Assembly (NCBI GenBank): GCA_024693545.1
Contig: JAILKT010000035.1
Span: 1 to 43,550 of the forward strand
DNA length: 43,550 nucleotides
Direction: 5' to 3'
From: Lachnospiraceae bacterium
GTDB taxonomy: Bacteria > Bacillota > Clostridia > Lachnospirales > Lachnospiraceae
In this document: positions 25,198 to 34,549 of the stretch, one piece after another
Layout: every line of letters starts with the position of its first letter
Numbering within the stretch: position 1 is the first letter of the stretch
Made by a program: the position numbers and the translations under genes
The notes under the pieces: model-generated
What the model saw: only the letters and a program-made list of their open reading frames with translations
Databases searched by the model: none
What the model was told of the DNA's origin: nothing

Positions 25198-26892
25198 ATG
25201 AATTTTGAAAGATATGCGGCTCTGCCGGCACCCGATATGAAGGGCGAAAGGGTTTGGCCGGGCAGAAAACTTCAGGAGGCACCGGTCTGGTGCAGCGTTG
25301 ACCTGAGAGACGGTAACCAGGCGCTTACGGACCCGATGACTGTTGAAGGAAAGCTTGAGTTCTTTAAGCTTTTGGTGAAAATGGGCTTTAAGGAAATCGA
25401 GGTTGGATTTCCCTCGGCATCGGGGATAGAATTTGATTTCGTCAGAGAACTTCTGATCAGAAAGCTTGTTCCTTCGGATGTCAGGATCCAGGTTCTTTCG
25501 CAATGCAGGGAGCACCTGATAAGAAGAACCTTTGAGGCGATAGAAGGCGCAGAAAATGTAATCTTTCACATATATAACAACACATCAGACATTCAAAGGC
25601 ATATAGTTTACGGATTCCCCGATGACGAAGCACTTGATATGGGAGCAAATGCGGCCCGCCTGGTCAAAGAGCTTGCCAAAGAAAAAGGGATCGATCTCAT
25701 TCTTGAATATTCACCGGAAAGTTTTACGGAGTCGGATCCCGATTTTGTCAGGGAAACCTACAGGAGAGTTATAAATGTGTGGAAACCATCGAAGGACAAT
25801 CCCATGATCCTTGATTTTCCAACGACGGTAGAAAATATAATGCCCAACGAATTTGCTGACAGGATGGAGCTTATCGCACGAGATATTGCGGAATTTGAGG
25901 GCATTACACTTAGCGTACATCCACATAATGACCGCGGTACAGCTGTGGCAGCCGCGGAATTTGCCATGCTTGCGGGAGCAAAACGAATTGAGGGAACCCT
26001 TTTCGGAAACGGAGAGAGAGCCGGAAATTGTGACCTGCTCAATTTAGCATGTAATCTTTTGGCGCGCGGGATAGATCCGAAACTTGATCTTTCCGATATT
26101 CTCGAGGTACGAAAGAAATATGAGAGCCTTACGGGGATGAAGGTGCATGAGCGTTATCCTTATGCGGGAGATCTTGTATTTACGGCATTTTCGGGCGGAC
26201 ATCAGGATGCTATCAACAAAGTTCTTGAGTACAGAGAAAAAGAGCCTTCGAAGATATGGGATATTCCGTACCTTCCCATAGATCCCGCAGATATCGGCAG
26301 GATCTATGAATCGTTTGTACGGATAAACAGCCTTTCCGGACGTGGCGGCGTTGCATATGTTCTTGAAGTTTATCATGGATTTAAGCTCCCTCGTGATATG
26401 CGCGGTGAGTTCTCCTGTATCATTCAGACCATCAGCGAAAATGAAGGTGAGGTTGATCAGGAACGTATTATGGCCGAGTTCAAGAAGAACTATATCGATA
26501 AAAAAGAGCCGTATCATTTCAAGAGTATCAACACGACAGATGAGCCTACGGCTATTGCAGACAATTTCCTGACTGTTGCCACTCTTACTTATTCCGATCA
26601 CGGGGTGATGAAGACAGCAACAGCTAAGGGTAACGGTCCCATTGATGCCGCTAAGACGGCGATTTCGCGCGAACTGAAAAGGTCGCTCAGGATTCTTGAC
26701 TACAGTGAACATGCTCTGACATCGGGGTCGAATGCACAGGCAGCCGCTTATATTCACCTTTTCGACAGTGACAGCGGAAAATCGGCTTACGGGGTCGGTG
26801 TAAGTTCGAGTACGACACGGGCATCGATCAGAGCGATATTCAGTGCGCTCAATCGAATGGAGGACAGCACTCCGGGAACAAATTTAGGATAA
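25198..26892 (+). CDS. leuA: 2-isopropylmalate synthase, long (LeuA type 2) form
   Basis: Condenses acetyl-CoA with 2-ketoisovalerate, the first step specific to leucine. The ATG at 25198 follows GAAGGGG; no better start is in frame. The 564 residues are longer than the roughly 510 of the common bacterial form, and MNFERY followed by WPGRKLQEAPVWCSVDLRDGNQAL is typical of the actinobacterial/fungal-type group. The TIM barrel has the metal-binding SVHPHNDRGTAVA and GNGERAGNCDLL. The C-terminal regulatory domain contains GNGPIDAA and the final GVGVSSSTTRASIRAI, consistent with leucine feedback. Other leu genes are absent. The 81-base leader is too short for a T-box, so regulation is not evident. 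Confidence 0.94.
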   Translation: MNFERYAALPAPDMKGERVWPGRKLQEAPVWCSVDLRDGNQALTDPMTVEGKLEFFKLLVKMGFKEIEVGFPSASGIEFDFVRELLIRKLVPSDVRIQVLSQCREHLIRRTFEAIEGAENVIFHIYNNTSDIQRHIVYGFPDDEALDMGANAARLVKELAKEKGIDLILEYSPESFTESDPDFVRETYRRVINVWKPSKDNPMILDFPTTVENIMPNEFADRMELIARDIAEFEGITLSVHPHNDRGTAVAAAEFAMLAGAKRIEGTLFGNGERAGNCDLLNLACNLLARGIDPKLDLSDILEVRKKYESLTGMKVHERYPYAGDLVFTAFSGGHQDAINKVLEYREKEPSKIWDIPYLPIDPADIGRIYESFVRINSLSGRGGVAYVLEVYHGFKLPRDMRGEFSCIIQTISENEGEVDQERIMAEFKKNYIDKKEPYHFKSINTTDEPTAIADNFLTVATLTYSDHGVMKTATAKGNGPIDAAKTAISRELKRSLRILDYSEHALTSGSNAQAAAYIHLFDSDSGKSAYGVGVSSSTTRASIRAIFSALNRMEDSTPGTNLG

Positions 26893-26904
26893 GGGGGATA
26901 GCTG

Positions 26905-27681
26905 ATGCTGACTGCGTTTAAAAATTTCAGTAAGTTCAGATACCTTCTTTACGAGCTGATAAAAAAAGACATCAAGCTGAAATACCGCAGCTCGATACTC
27001 GGTGTCCTTTGGACACTTCTGGAACCGCTTCTTACGATGATAGTTCTGACTGTTGTTTTCTCGGGACTACTCGGAAAAGGGGATGAAAGTTTCCCCGTAT
27101 ATATTCTTTGCGGAAGACTGCTTTACAGTTTCTTCTCGACGGGAACAAAAACCGCACTTAAATCGATCAGGAAGAATTCTTCAACGATCAAGAAGGTTTA
27201 TGTTCCCAAATATATGTATCCTCTTGCATCGACTCTTTCGAGTTATTTGATCTTTCTGATCTCTCTTATTGTACTTGTCGGTGTAGCGTTATATGAAAAG
27301 GTTACTTTGACTCCTGCGATCTTTGGCGCCGTATTCCCGCTTATAATTGTATTTTTCCTTACTCTGGGCGTCGGGCTTATACTTTCGGTTCTTGATGTGT
27401 TTTTCAGAGACCTTGAATACCTTTGGACCGTTATTCTTATGCTCATCATGTACACATGTGCGATATTCTATAAGGTTGAATCATTAAGTACGATCACAAA
27501 CGAGTGGATTTTTAAGATAAATCCGCTGTATTCGCTTATAGTCAATTTTCGAAATGCTATATTCGGACGTGGCCCGGATATGTATCATCTTTGGTACTCG
27601 CTTGCTTTCAGCGCCGTCGTAATGCTGTTTGGAAGCTTCCTCTTCTACAAGAAGCAGGATAAATTCATCCTCTATATCTGA
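26905..27681 (+). CDS. ABC-2 type polysaccharide/teichoic-acid exporter permease
   Basis: 258 residues, ATG at 26905 after an AAGGGGG-like site, 12 bases behind leuA. About six membrane helices are visible. The segment LIKKDIKLKYRSSILGVLWTLLEP near the N-terminus is the signature of Wzm/TagG/KpsM-type permeases, and LGVGLILSVLDVFFRDLEYLW is the usual middle motif. With the ATPase two open frames on, it should flip or export a lipid-linked wall or capsule polymer. The following TagF-like genes point to a polyol-phosphate polymer, but the cargo is inferred. Confidence 0.9.
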   Translation: MLTAFKNFSKFRYLLYELIKKDIKLKYRSSILGVLWTLLEPLLTMIVLTVVFSGLLGKGDESFPVYILCGRLLYSFFSTGTKTALKSIRKNSSTIKKVYVPKYMYPLASTLSSYLIFLISLIVLVGVALYEKVTLTPAIFGAVFPLIIVFFLTLGVGLILSVLDVFFRDLEYLWTVILMLIMYTCAIFYKVESLSTITNEWIFKINPLYSLIVNFRNAIFGRGPDMYHLWYSLAFSAVVMLFGSFLFYKKQDKFILYI

Positions 27682-27801
27682 ATCGGCGCGGGAATGTGCT
27701 TCGCCGGGAGATTCACCGCAAAGCAGACACGAATCCTGCGCACAAGACTTGCAAACGGGTCTTGACCTTAAAAGAGAAAACCGGATGAGAAAGGACAGGA
27801 T

Positions 27802-28710
27802 ATGCCGGAAGAAAACAATCTTGATATTATAACAGCTCCTGCGGATACAGATCTGCCGGATAATACCGAAAAGACGGAAACAGAGACAACGGAAAAGAAG
27901 AAACCGGATAATACCGTAAAGACGGAAACAGAGACAACGGAAAAGAAGAAACCGAAGAAAAAACCGAAAAAGAAGGTAATAGAGGTAAAGAATCTCGGCG
28001 TCCGTTTTAATATGACCGAGCAAAAGGTTGATTCGCTAAAAGAATATTTTATCAGGCTTGTACGCAGAAAGCTTAAGTACAAGGAGTTTTGGGCATTGAA
28101 GGATGTTTCGTTTACGATCAGGAAAGGAGACCGCGTAGGTATCCTTGGGTTTAACGGGGCAGGCAAAAGTACACTCCTTAAGGTTATAGCAGGAGTATTA
28201 AAGGCGACCGAAGGAAGTGTTACTGTAAAAGAAAGCGTCGTTCCGCTTCTTGAGCTCGGAGCCGGATTTGATAAAGATTATACGGGAGCCGAAAATATAT
28301 ACCTCTACGGGAGCATGCTTGGTTATAAAAAGGACTTTATACGTGAAAAGTTTGACGAGATCGTTGAGTTCTCGGAACTCGGAGATTTTATAAATGTTCC
28401 CGTGAAGAATTATTCCTCAGGCATGAGAGCAAGGCTTGGGTTTTCAATAGCAACGATCGTAGATCCCCAGATATTGATCCTTGACGAGGTGCTTTCTGTC
28501 GGAGATGCGAAATTCAAAAAAAAGAGTGCAAAAAAACTTAAGTCGATGATGAAGGCCGGAGTAACCGTTTTGCTCGTTTCGCATCAAAGCGATCAGGTAA
28601 GATCGATCTGCAATAAAGCAATAATCCTTGATCACGGAAAACTTATAGCATCCGGAAAGACGGATGAGATCTGTGATCAGTATGAGGATTTATGCGCAAA
28701 TAAGGGATGA
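27802..28710 (+). CDS. ABC exporter ATPase (Wzt/TagH-like) with charged repeat N-terminus
   Basis: 302 residues, ATG at 27802 after AAAGGACAGG. Residues 1-58 are a low-complexity Thr/Glu/Lys extension with two 16-residue repeats and a poly-lysine end. The nucleotide-binding domain follows: Walker A GFNGAGKST, signature YSSGMRARLGFS, Walker B ILILDEVLSVGD and the H-loop SH in LLVSHQSD. The pattern KEYFIRLVRRKLKYKEFWAL before Walker A is typical of polysaccharide exporters. The protein ends soon after the ATPase domain. It therefore lacks the C-terminal carbohydrate-binding domain found in Wzt of some O-antigen systems, which fits export coupled to synthesis. Confidence 0.9.
   Translation: MPEENNLDIITAPADTDLPDNTEKTETETTEKKKPDNTVKTETETTEKKKPKKKPKKKVIEVKNLGVRFNMTEQKVDSLKEYFIRLVRRKLKYKEFWALKDVSFTIRKGDRVGILGFNGAGKSTLLKVIAGVLKATEGSVTVKESVVPLLELGAGFDKDYTGAENIYLYGSMLGYKKDFIREKFDEIVEFSELGDFINVPVKNYSSGMRARLGFSIATIVDPQILILDEVLSVGDAKFKKKSAKKLKSMMKAGVTVLLVSHQSDQVRSICNKAIILDHGKLIASGKTDEICDQYEDLCANKG
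27856..27951 (+). repeat. 48-bp coding tandem repeat in the ABC ATPase gene
   Basis: Two nearly identical 48-base units, 27856-27903 and 27904-27951, each encode 16 residues (PDNT, then KTETETTEKKK), differing chiefly in a Glu-to-Val codon. They are in frame, so copy change would only lengthen the N-terminal extension. Confidence 0.88.
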
Positions 28711-28751
28711 ACCTGTGATTATCATAAATAACAGCGATTACGGAGATCAGG

Positions 28752-30818
28752 ATGAAGCTTAGCATAATCATACCGTACTATAAGGGTGAACAATATCTTC
28801 GTGACTGTCTTGCCGGTATTAGGGAAGGCGGATATGGGGATGTTGAAGTGATGGTATGCGATGATGACCCCATGGATCCGAGGGGGACGGCTTTTTCGCG
28901 CAACAGAGGTCTGGAACGCTGCAGCGGAGAATATATTCTGTTCATCGACAGTGATGATTATTTTTTGCCCGGTGACATCGCCGCAGCAATGGAGGTGGCT
29001 CTTAAAAATCCGGATTCCGTTACGGTAACGGATCTCAAAGGGACGTTCTATTGCAGGGATGCCGTTTTAAGAAAAACAGTACCGAAACCTTTCTTTGAAC
29101 TCGATCTGCCGATCGCGGAGAGAGTTGTCGGACTTATAATACCCGCCGGGCTGATAAAGGGAAAAAACTTTCCCGAACGACTCAGGTATTACAGCGAGAT
29201 GCCTTTTATGGCCGAACTCATAGAAAAAGCTGATTTTGTTCATGCGACCGGTATTTCGTATTATAAGAGAATTCATAACGATCCCATAAGCTTTCCATCT
29301 CTTATGCAGGAGGACAGTCCTGTAAGACTCGGACAATTCTGCGTTTCATTTGAGGAAGCTGCGGGCAACGCAGGGGTTAAGGGAGCACAGGCACTTGCAC
29401 AGTGTGCCGGCGATCACTTGGCGAAGTCACTGATGTCGGACAGCGAACCTGCGGGACTCGGACAGACAAGCCGCGTGAAAGCTGAAGATATCCCTTCTTT
29501 GCAAAAGGCGATCCGATGTCTTGATATGGGCGTTATAAAGAATATAACCGACAAGGGGAAACGCGCGATCCTGAGCGCACTTTACGACGGTAATCTGAAA
29601 AAGGCACGGAGGATCGCCAAAAGAATATTGTTCAAGAAGAAAAAGAAGGGGCTTTTCGGCTCAAAAAACCAGTGGAGGCTTGCTTTTTATCGCAAGATCG
29701 CACTCAGAATGAAGGTTGATAAAAAGCTGGTGTTTTTTGAGAGTTTTAACGGTGATCTTTGCGGTGACAGCCCGCGATACATTTATGAAAAATACCTTGA
29801 GATCAATCCGGCGGAAAGAAAATTCGTATGGTCGTTAAAACAAAAACTGCCGAATAAGCGTAAAAATACAAAGTATGTAAAACCGGGAACACTTCGGTAT
29901 ATGCTCGCGCTGGCGCGGGCCGGAATACTTGTGAGCAATATGCGCCAGCCTTCGTGGTATGTGAAACGCAAGGAACAGTTTTTCTTCGAAACCTGGCACG
30001 GGACACCGCTTAAAAGGCTGGTTTTCGATATGGATGAGGTATATACGGCCAGTCCGGGCTATAAAAAGATCTTTTACGATCAGTCAAGAAAGTGGGATTA
30101 TCTTTTGTCGGGGAATCCTTATTCGACCGAAATCTTTGAGCATGCGTTTATGTTACCGAAGGAGAGGATCGCCCAGCTGGGTTATCCGAGAAATGACAGG
30201 CTTAACGAGGGAGCGGACGATGTCCTGAAAAAGCAGCTGAGGGAAAAACTCGGATTACCTTCGGACAAAAAGATCGTGCTTTATGCGCCCACATGGCGTG
30301 ATAACAGATTTAAGGGCAGCGGTGATTATGAAATGACGCTCCCGTTTGATAAAGGGTTTGCATCGAAAGTAAAGGATTGTTTCTTTATCATGAGAATGCA
30401 TTACTTTGTTTCGGAGACCGATGGACTCTCGGAAGTGTTCGGTGAAAATGCCGTTGACATGAGCGGATACGACGACATCAACGATCTTTATCTGGCAAGC
30501 GATATGCTTGTAACGGACTATTCATCCGTATTTTTCGATTATGCCATACTCGGGAGACCGATCGTATTTTACGCATATGATGAGGATGAGTATAAAGATG
30601 AGCTTCGCGGGTTATACTTCGATATGGAGAGGTATTGTCCGGGACCGGTGGTAAGAACTCAGGAAGAACTTGCAAAAGCGCTTAATAAAGACACGGACAG
30701 TTACAAACCGTATCTGGAGCGTTATAATCTTATGGGAGACTTTTTCAGAGGGCCGAATGATTCAAAGGCTTCCGAAAGGGCGGTAATGTTTATTGAAGAG
30801 AAGTATAATGCAAAGTGA
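28752..30818 (+). CDS. Fusion of GT2 glycosyltransferase and CDP-glycerol (TagF-like) phosphotransferase
   Basis: 688 residues, ATG at 28752 after GGAGATCAGG. The GT-A domain starts MKLSIIIPYYKGEQYL, continues with FSRNRGLE and has the metal-binding IDSDDY (Asp66). It is compact, without the acidic inserts of the 905-residue homologue. The C-terminal half has ETWHGTPLKRL with His416, APTWRDN and DYSSVFFDYA from Asp589, the CDP-glycerol phosphotransferase signatures. The two halves share a lysine-rich linker near 290-310. It probably adds a glycosyl unit and a polyol phosphate in turn to a lipid-linked chain. It belongs to the gene run starting with the exporter. Confidence 0.9.
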   Translation: MKLSIIIPYYKGEQYLRDCLAGIREGGYGDVEVMVCDDDPMDPRGTAFSRNRGLERCSGEYILFIDSDDYFLPGDIAAAMEVALKNPDSVTVTDLKGTFYCRDAVLRKTVPKPFFELDLPIAERVVGLIIPAGLIKGKNFPERLRYYSEMPFMAELIEKADFVHATGISYYKRIHNDPISFPSLMQEDSPVRLGQFCVSFEEAAGNAGVKGAQALAQCAGDHLAKSLMSDSEPAGLGQTSRVKAEDIPSLQKAIRCLDMGVIKNITDKGKRAILSALYDGNLKKARRIAKRILFKKKKKGLFGSKNQWRLAFYRKIALRMKVDKKLVFFESFNGDLCGDSPRYIYEKYLEINPAERKFVWSLKQKLPNKRKNTKYVKPGTLRYMLALARAGILVSNMRQPSWYVKRKEQFFFETWHGTPLKRLVFDMDEVYTASPGYKKIFYDQSRKWDYLLSGNPYSTEIFEHAFMLPKERIAQLGYPRNDRLNEGADDVLKKQLREKLGLPSDKKIVLYAPTWRDNRFKGSGDYEMTLPFDKGFASKVKDCFFIMRMHYFVSETDGLSEVFGENAVDMSGYDDINDLYLASDMLVTDYSSVFFDYAILGRPIVFYAYDEDEYKDELRGLYFDMERYCPGPVVRTQEELAKALNKDTDSYKPYLERYNLMGDFFRGPNDSKASERAVMFIEEKYNAK

Positions 30819-30830
30819 CGGGGTGGAAAA

Positions 30831-32159
30831 GTGATCAGACGAAAAAATCGAGGATTAAAAAAGTCGGTAAAGAAGGTCCTTAAGGGGATTGTTGTTTCGG
30901 TCTACAGGTGTATGACCCACATCATACCCACAAAGAAAGGTCTGGTTGTTTTTGACAGCTTTATGGGCAAGAGTTATACGGGTTCGGTCCGGGCCGTATA
31001 TGAGCGGATGATGGCAAATAAGCCGAAAAATGACTTTGAGCCGGTATGGGTGTTTACGCGTGAAGCACTCAGAAAAGGACTTCCGCAGTCACCCGAATGC
31101 AGGATCGTTACATACGGTACAATTCAGTATTACAGGCTTATGTCACGGGCATCCGTATGGGTATTTGATACAAGGCATGAGGGATACCTGGTAAAAAAGA
31201 AGAGTCAGTATTATATTCAGCTATGGCACGGAACGCCGCTCAAAAAGCTGGGCGTCGACATAGACATGTTTTCAATGAAGGGTGAAGAAGGGGCCGAAGA
31301 GGCTTTGAACTCCGGATCGGCACAAAAAATTGCCGAGGCGAAAAGAAAGGCACTTCAAAACTATAAGGACAGAGTGGCCGAGGAAAGCAGGAAATGGGAT
31401 GTTCTTATCAGCGCATCACCGTTTACTTCGGAAGTGTTCAGGCGGTGCTTTGTATATAACAATGAGCTGCTTGAGTGCGGATACCCGCGAAACGATGTCC
31501 TGTTTTCCGGTGACATTGACATAAATACCACAGGTTCGGACCCGGAAAATGCTCAGGCGGAGGACCGGAGGGACATGGGCGGTTCCGGCCGGAAGAATAT
31601 ACTTTATGCCCCTACATGGAGAGACGACAACTACAGCGGAGAAGGCGGCTGGTACGGTTATGAACCGAAGCTTGACATCGAAGCCCTTGAAAAAGCTCTC
31701 GGAAACGAGTATCGCCTGACCGTAAAGCTCCACTACCTTGTTAAATGCAAAAAGAATGCATTCCCCGCTCATTCGATCGAGAGCGGTTTTCTGAGAGTTG
31801 CCGACAAGGGAGAAGATATGGCGGATCTGCTCAGGGAGGCGGATATCCTTATCACGGATTACTCATCGGTTATGTTTGATTATGCACTTCTGGACAGGCC
31901 TATGTTCTTTTACGCATATGACCTCGAACGCTACAGAGACGAGCTTCGCGGTTGGTACTTCGATTTTGAAGAGGAAGCTCCCGGACCCGTTTCTCGCGAT
32001 ACTGAAAGACTTATAACGGATATTTCGGAATTGGAAACGAACCCGGAAAATGACCGGAAGTGGAAAGAAAAGAGGAAATCCTTTAAGGAGAAGTTCGCAA
32101 AGTTCGAGGACGGACATGCATCACAGCGGGTGGCCGGGAAGATTGAAGCGAGGTTATAA
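30831..32159 (+). CDS. CDP-glycerol glycerophosphotransferase family protein (TagF/TagB-like)
   Basis: 442 residues. The start is GTG 30831 after GGGGTGG, 12 bases beyond the previous stop. A basic, amphipathic N-terminus may hold it to the membrane. QLWHGTPLKKLGVD carries the catalytic-type His133; APTWRDD and DYSSVMFDYA are present. Between the first motif and the conserved SRKWDVLISAS block lies an extra stretch of about 35 residues, rich in Ala, Glu and Lys, that the fusion proteins lack. Transfer of glycerol phosphate is expected from the family; ribitol or another polyol phosphate is possible. Confidence 0.88.
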   Translation: MIRRKNRGLKKSVKKVLKGIVVSVYRCMTHIIPTKKGLVVFDSFMGKSYTGSVRAVYERMMANKPKNDFEPVWVFTREALRKGLPQSPECRIVTYGTIQYYRLMSRASVWVFDTRHEGYLVKKKSQYYIQLWHGTPLKKLGVDIDMFSMKGEEGAEEALNSGSAQKIAEAKRKALQNYKDRVAEESRKWDVLISASPFTSEVFRRCFVYNNELLECGYPRNDVLFSGDIDINTTGSDPENAQAEDRRDMGGSGRKNILYAPTWRDDNYSGEGGWYGYEPKLDIEALEKALGNEYRLTVKLHYLVKCKKNAFPAHSIESGFLRVADKGEDMADLLREADILITDYSSVMFDYALLDRPMFFYAYDLERYRDELRGWYFDFEEEAPGPVSRDTERLITDISELETNPENDRKWKEKRKSFKEKFAKFEDGHASQRVAGKIEARL

Positions 32160-32173
32160 GAAAAGAGGAGTTT

Positions 32174-33376
32174 ATGAAGGAAGCATTCATACGGGAACTT
32201 AAACGAAAAACACTTTCATTCATGCATAATGCGCAGTATCTTGTCAGCCGGCGCCGCATGGAAAACGTTTTCAACGGATATGATGCATCGACCGTAGAAA
32301 ATCCCCCGATGAAAGGGACAAAAACGATCGCATTCGTGATCACAAGAATGGTCCGTTTTCACGGTGGTCAGACCTCTGTTTTGAGGCTCGGAACAAGACT
32401 TGCGCAGAAAGGAATGAAAGTCCTTTATCTCATATATAAGCCGCAAAGTACATCGGAAATGAAACTTTGTGCCAAAGCGAATCTGGCCGGGTATGAGGGA
32501 AGCTTTGCCTCATTTGAAGCTTATGTCTCGGGTATAGGGAAAAAATACGTAATGCCCGATATCATCGTTGCGACATCATGGGATACCGTTTCTTATGCTA
32601 AGAAGCTCGATACTTACAGGATGTATTTCGTACAGGATTATGAACCTTACTTCTATCCCTTCGGGGAGGAATTCCTTATGAGCCGCAGTACGTATGGGCA
32701 GGGACTTCATATGGTCAGTCTGGGCGCATGGAATAAGATGATGATCGAAAAGGAAGCACAGCCTGTTTCAGAGATCGATGAAGTTTCGTTCCCGTACGAA
32801 GCACGCGAGTATCCCGTTGCAGAGAGAGATTACGACAGCTATAAGAATAAAAAAACGATCGTACTGGCCGTTTATGTAAAGTACTACGGAAAGCGTCTTC
32901 CCAATCTTATACCTTATATTCTCGGTAATACCGCAAAGGAACTTGAAAAGAAGGGAATAACACTTGATGTCAGATATTTCGGGGAAGCCGGAACATACAG
33001 GATACCGGGCGGAAAAAATCTCGGACAGCTTACTCACGGGGAACTGGCACGCTTGTACGGCGAAGCAGATTTCGGTATGGTGGCATCTATGAGCAATATT
33101 TCTCTCGTACCGTATGAAATGCATGCAACGGGTCTTCCGCTGATAGAGTTCGCGGAAGGGACATATCCGTTTTTCTTCCCGGAAGGAACCGCATTGCTCG
33201 CTTCGATAAACGACCGGGACATCTCGCAGATGCTTATTGAAGCAATCGGGGATCCGGACAGGATAAAGTCAATGAACGAGAAAGCCGGAAAATATATGGA
33301 GGGGCTTTCATGGGAAAGGACCGGTGACGAATTCTATGAGATCATTCATAAAGCGTATAATGCCGGAAAAGCTTAA
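32174..33376 (+). CDS. GT4-like glycosyltransferase (rhamnosyltransferase-type)
   Basis: 400 residues, ATG at 32174 after GAGGAG. The N-terminal part, IAFVITRMVRFHGGQTSVLRLGTRLA followed by KVLYLIY, has the first Rossmann strand and the Gly-Gly acceptor-loop pattern of GT-B enzymes. PDIIVATSWDTV and YFVQDYEPYFYPFGEE resemble WsaF-type rhamnosyltransferases. The donor-site region VASMSNISLVPYEMHATGLPLIEF contains the conserved Glu and the Glu-Met followed by GLP. The sugar is unknown. It sits between two TagF-like genes, so it likely decorates or links the same polymer. Confidence 0.85.
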   Translation: MKEAFIRELKRKTLSFMHNAQYLVSRRRMENVFNGYDASTVENPPMKGTKTIAFVITRMVRFHGGQTSVLRLGTRLAQKGMKVLYLIYKPQSTSEMKLCAKANLAGYEGSFASFEAYVSGIGKKYVMPDIIVATSWDTVSYAKKLDTYRMYFVQDYEPYFYPFGEEFLMSRSTYGQGLHMVSLGAWNKMMIEKEAQPVSEIDEVSFPYEAREYPVAERDYDSYKNKKTIVLAVYVKYYGKRLPNLIPYILGNTAKELEKKGITLDVRYFGEAGTYRIPGGKNLGQLTHGELARLYGEADFGMVASMSNISLVPYEMHATGLPLIEFAEGTYPFFFPEGTALLASINDRDISQMLIEAIGDPDRIKSMNEKAGKYMEGLSWERTGDEFYEIIHKAYNAGKA

Positions 33377-34538
33377 AGAACTATACAGGAAAGTTCGGGG
33401 AAATCTGCTCGGACTCTGCTTTGCTTTGTTCGGACACTTACCGATCAAACAGAGACGTATTGTCTTTGAAAATGTGTGGGGATACGGAGACAATCCGAAA
33501 AGCATAGCGCTTGCCCTTAAAAAAATGGACCGTAAATCGGAGATCATATTTGTTACGGGAGGAAAAAAGAAGGGGCTTAATTCCGGAAAGGCTTCGAAAG
33601 GGATCAGATTTGTATCGTCGGGGTCCATAAGCGCCGTATATTATTTGGCAACGGCCGGAGTGTGGGTTGACTGCAATCATAAGCCTTATTATACAAGAAA
33701 AAGGTCAGGCCAGTTCTATATGCAGACATGGCACGGAAGTCTTCCGCTCAAGAGGATCGAGGGTGATGCTTACGGTCTTTCGGAAGAGTACCTGGAAGAA
33801 GCGTCATATGATACACAGCTTGCCGATGTATTTCTTTCAAACGGGGATTTTTGTACCGATATATACAGACATGCCTTCGGGTATAAAGGGGAGGTTGCCG
33901 TAACGGGATCACCGCGCCTCGACAGTCTTCTTCGGAGCAGTCGCTCACGCAGAGAGAAAATAGTAAAACGCCTGAAATTACCGGGTGACAACGGAATCGC
34001 CATTTATGCTCCCACATTTAGGGGAGGCGGCGAAGATGCCGGACCGATAAAGGCATTTGATGCAAAGAAGATTACAGCGGCATTAAAGGATCGTTTCGGA
34101 AAGGATTTTACGATCATGGTAAGGCTTCATCCGCTTGCAGTCTCTCACGGCTGTTCCGCTGCCAACATGGGAGGAACGGTGCTCGATGTTTCTTCATATC
34201 CGAATATTTATGAACTAATGGAGGCAGCGGATGTTCTTATCACCGATTATTCAAACGTCATGTTTGAGTTCTCGTACACAGGTAAACCCTGTTTCCTTTT
34301 TGCACCGGACAGTGAGCGATATCGGGGTGAGAGAGGTATGTACTTTGTCTATGAAGACCTTCCTTTCCCGAAAGCGAAGAACTGCGAAGAACTGTGTGAT
34401 CTTATACGCACATGTGATATCGACAGGTACGCAGCGCTCGCCGGAGCATTTTACAGAGACCTCGGCGTACGGGAAGACGGACGCGCATCCCGGAGAGCTG
34501 CCGGGATCATACTGCGTGAGCTCGATTCTCGCTCGTGA
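33336..34538 (+). CDS. CDP-glycerol glycerophosphotransferase family protein, HGS variant
   Basis: 400 residues from ATG 33336, which overlaps the preceding gene by 41 bases. GTG 33324 and ATG 33360 are alternatives; 33336 is preferred because GGTGA lies 8 bases before it and MRSFIKRIMPEKL gives a family-like start. The active-site motif is QTWHGSLPLKRIEGD (His133), with Ser in place of the Thr seen in the three other homologues here. The second motif is APTFRGGG in place of APTWRD; DYSNVMFEFS replaces DYSSVFFDYA. These coordinated differences mark a separate subgroup, probably with another acceptor or polyol. It is the last gene of the cluster and faces clpX. Confidence 0.86.
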   Translation: MRSFIKRIMPEKLKELYRKVRGNLLGLCFALFGHLPIKQRRIVFENVWGYGDNPKSIALALKKMDRKSEIIFVTGGKKKGLNSGKASKGIRFVSSGSISAVYYLATAGVWVDCNHKPYYTRKRSGQFYMQTWHGSLPLKRIEGDAYGLSEEYLEEASYDTQLADVFLSNGDFCTDIYRHAFGYKGEVAVTGSPRLDSLLRSSRSRREKIVKRLKLPGDNGIAIYAPTFRGGGEDAGPIKAFDAKKITAALKDRFGKDFTIMVRLHPLAVSHGCSAANMGGTVLDVSSYPNIYELMEAADVLITDYSNVMFEFSYTGKPCFLFAPDSERYRGERGMYFVYEDLPFPKAKNCEELCDLIRTCDIDRYAALAGAFYRDLGVREDGRASRRAAGIILRELDSRS

Positions 34539-34549
34539 GACCCATACGC

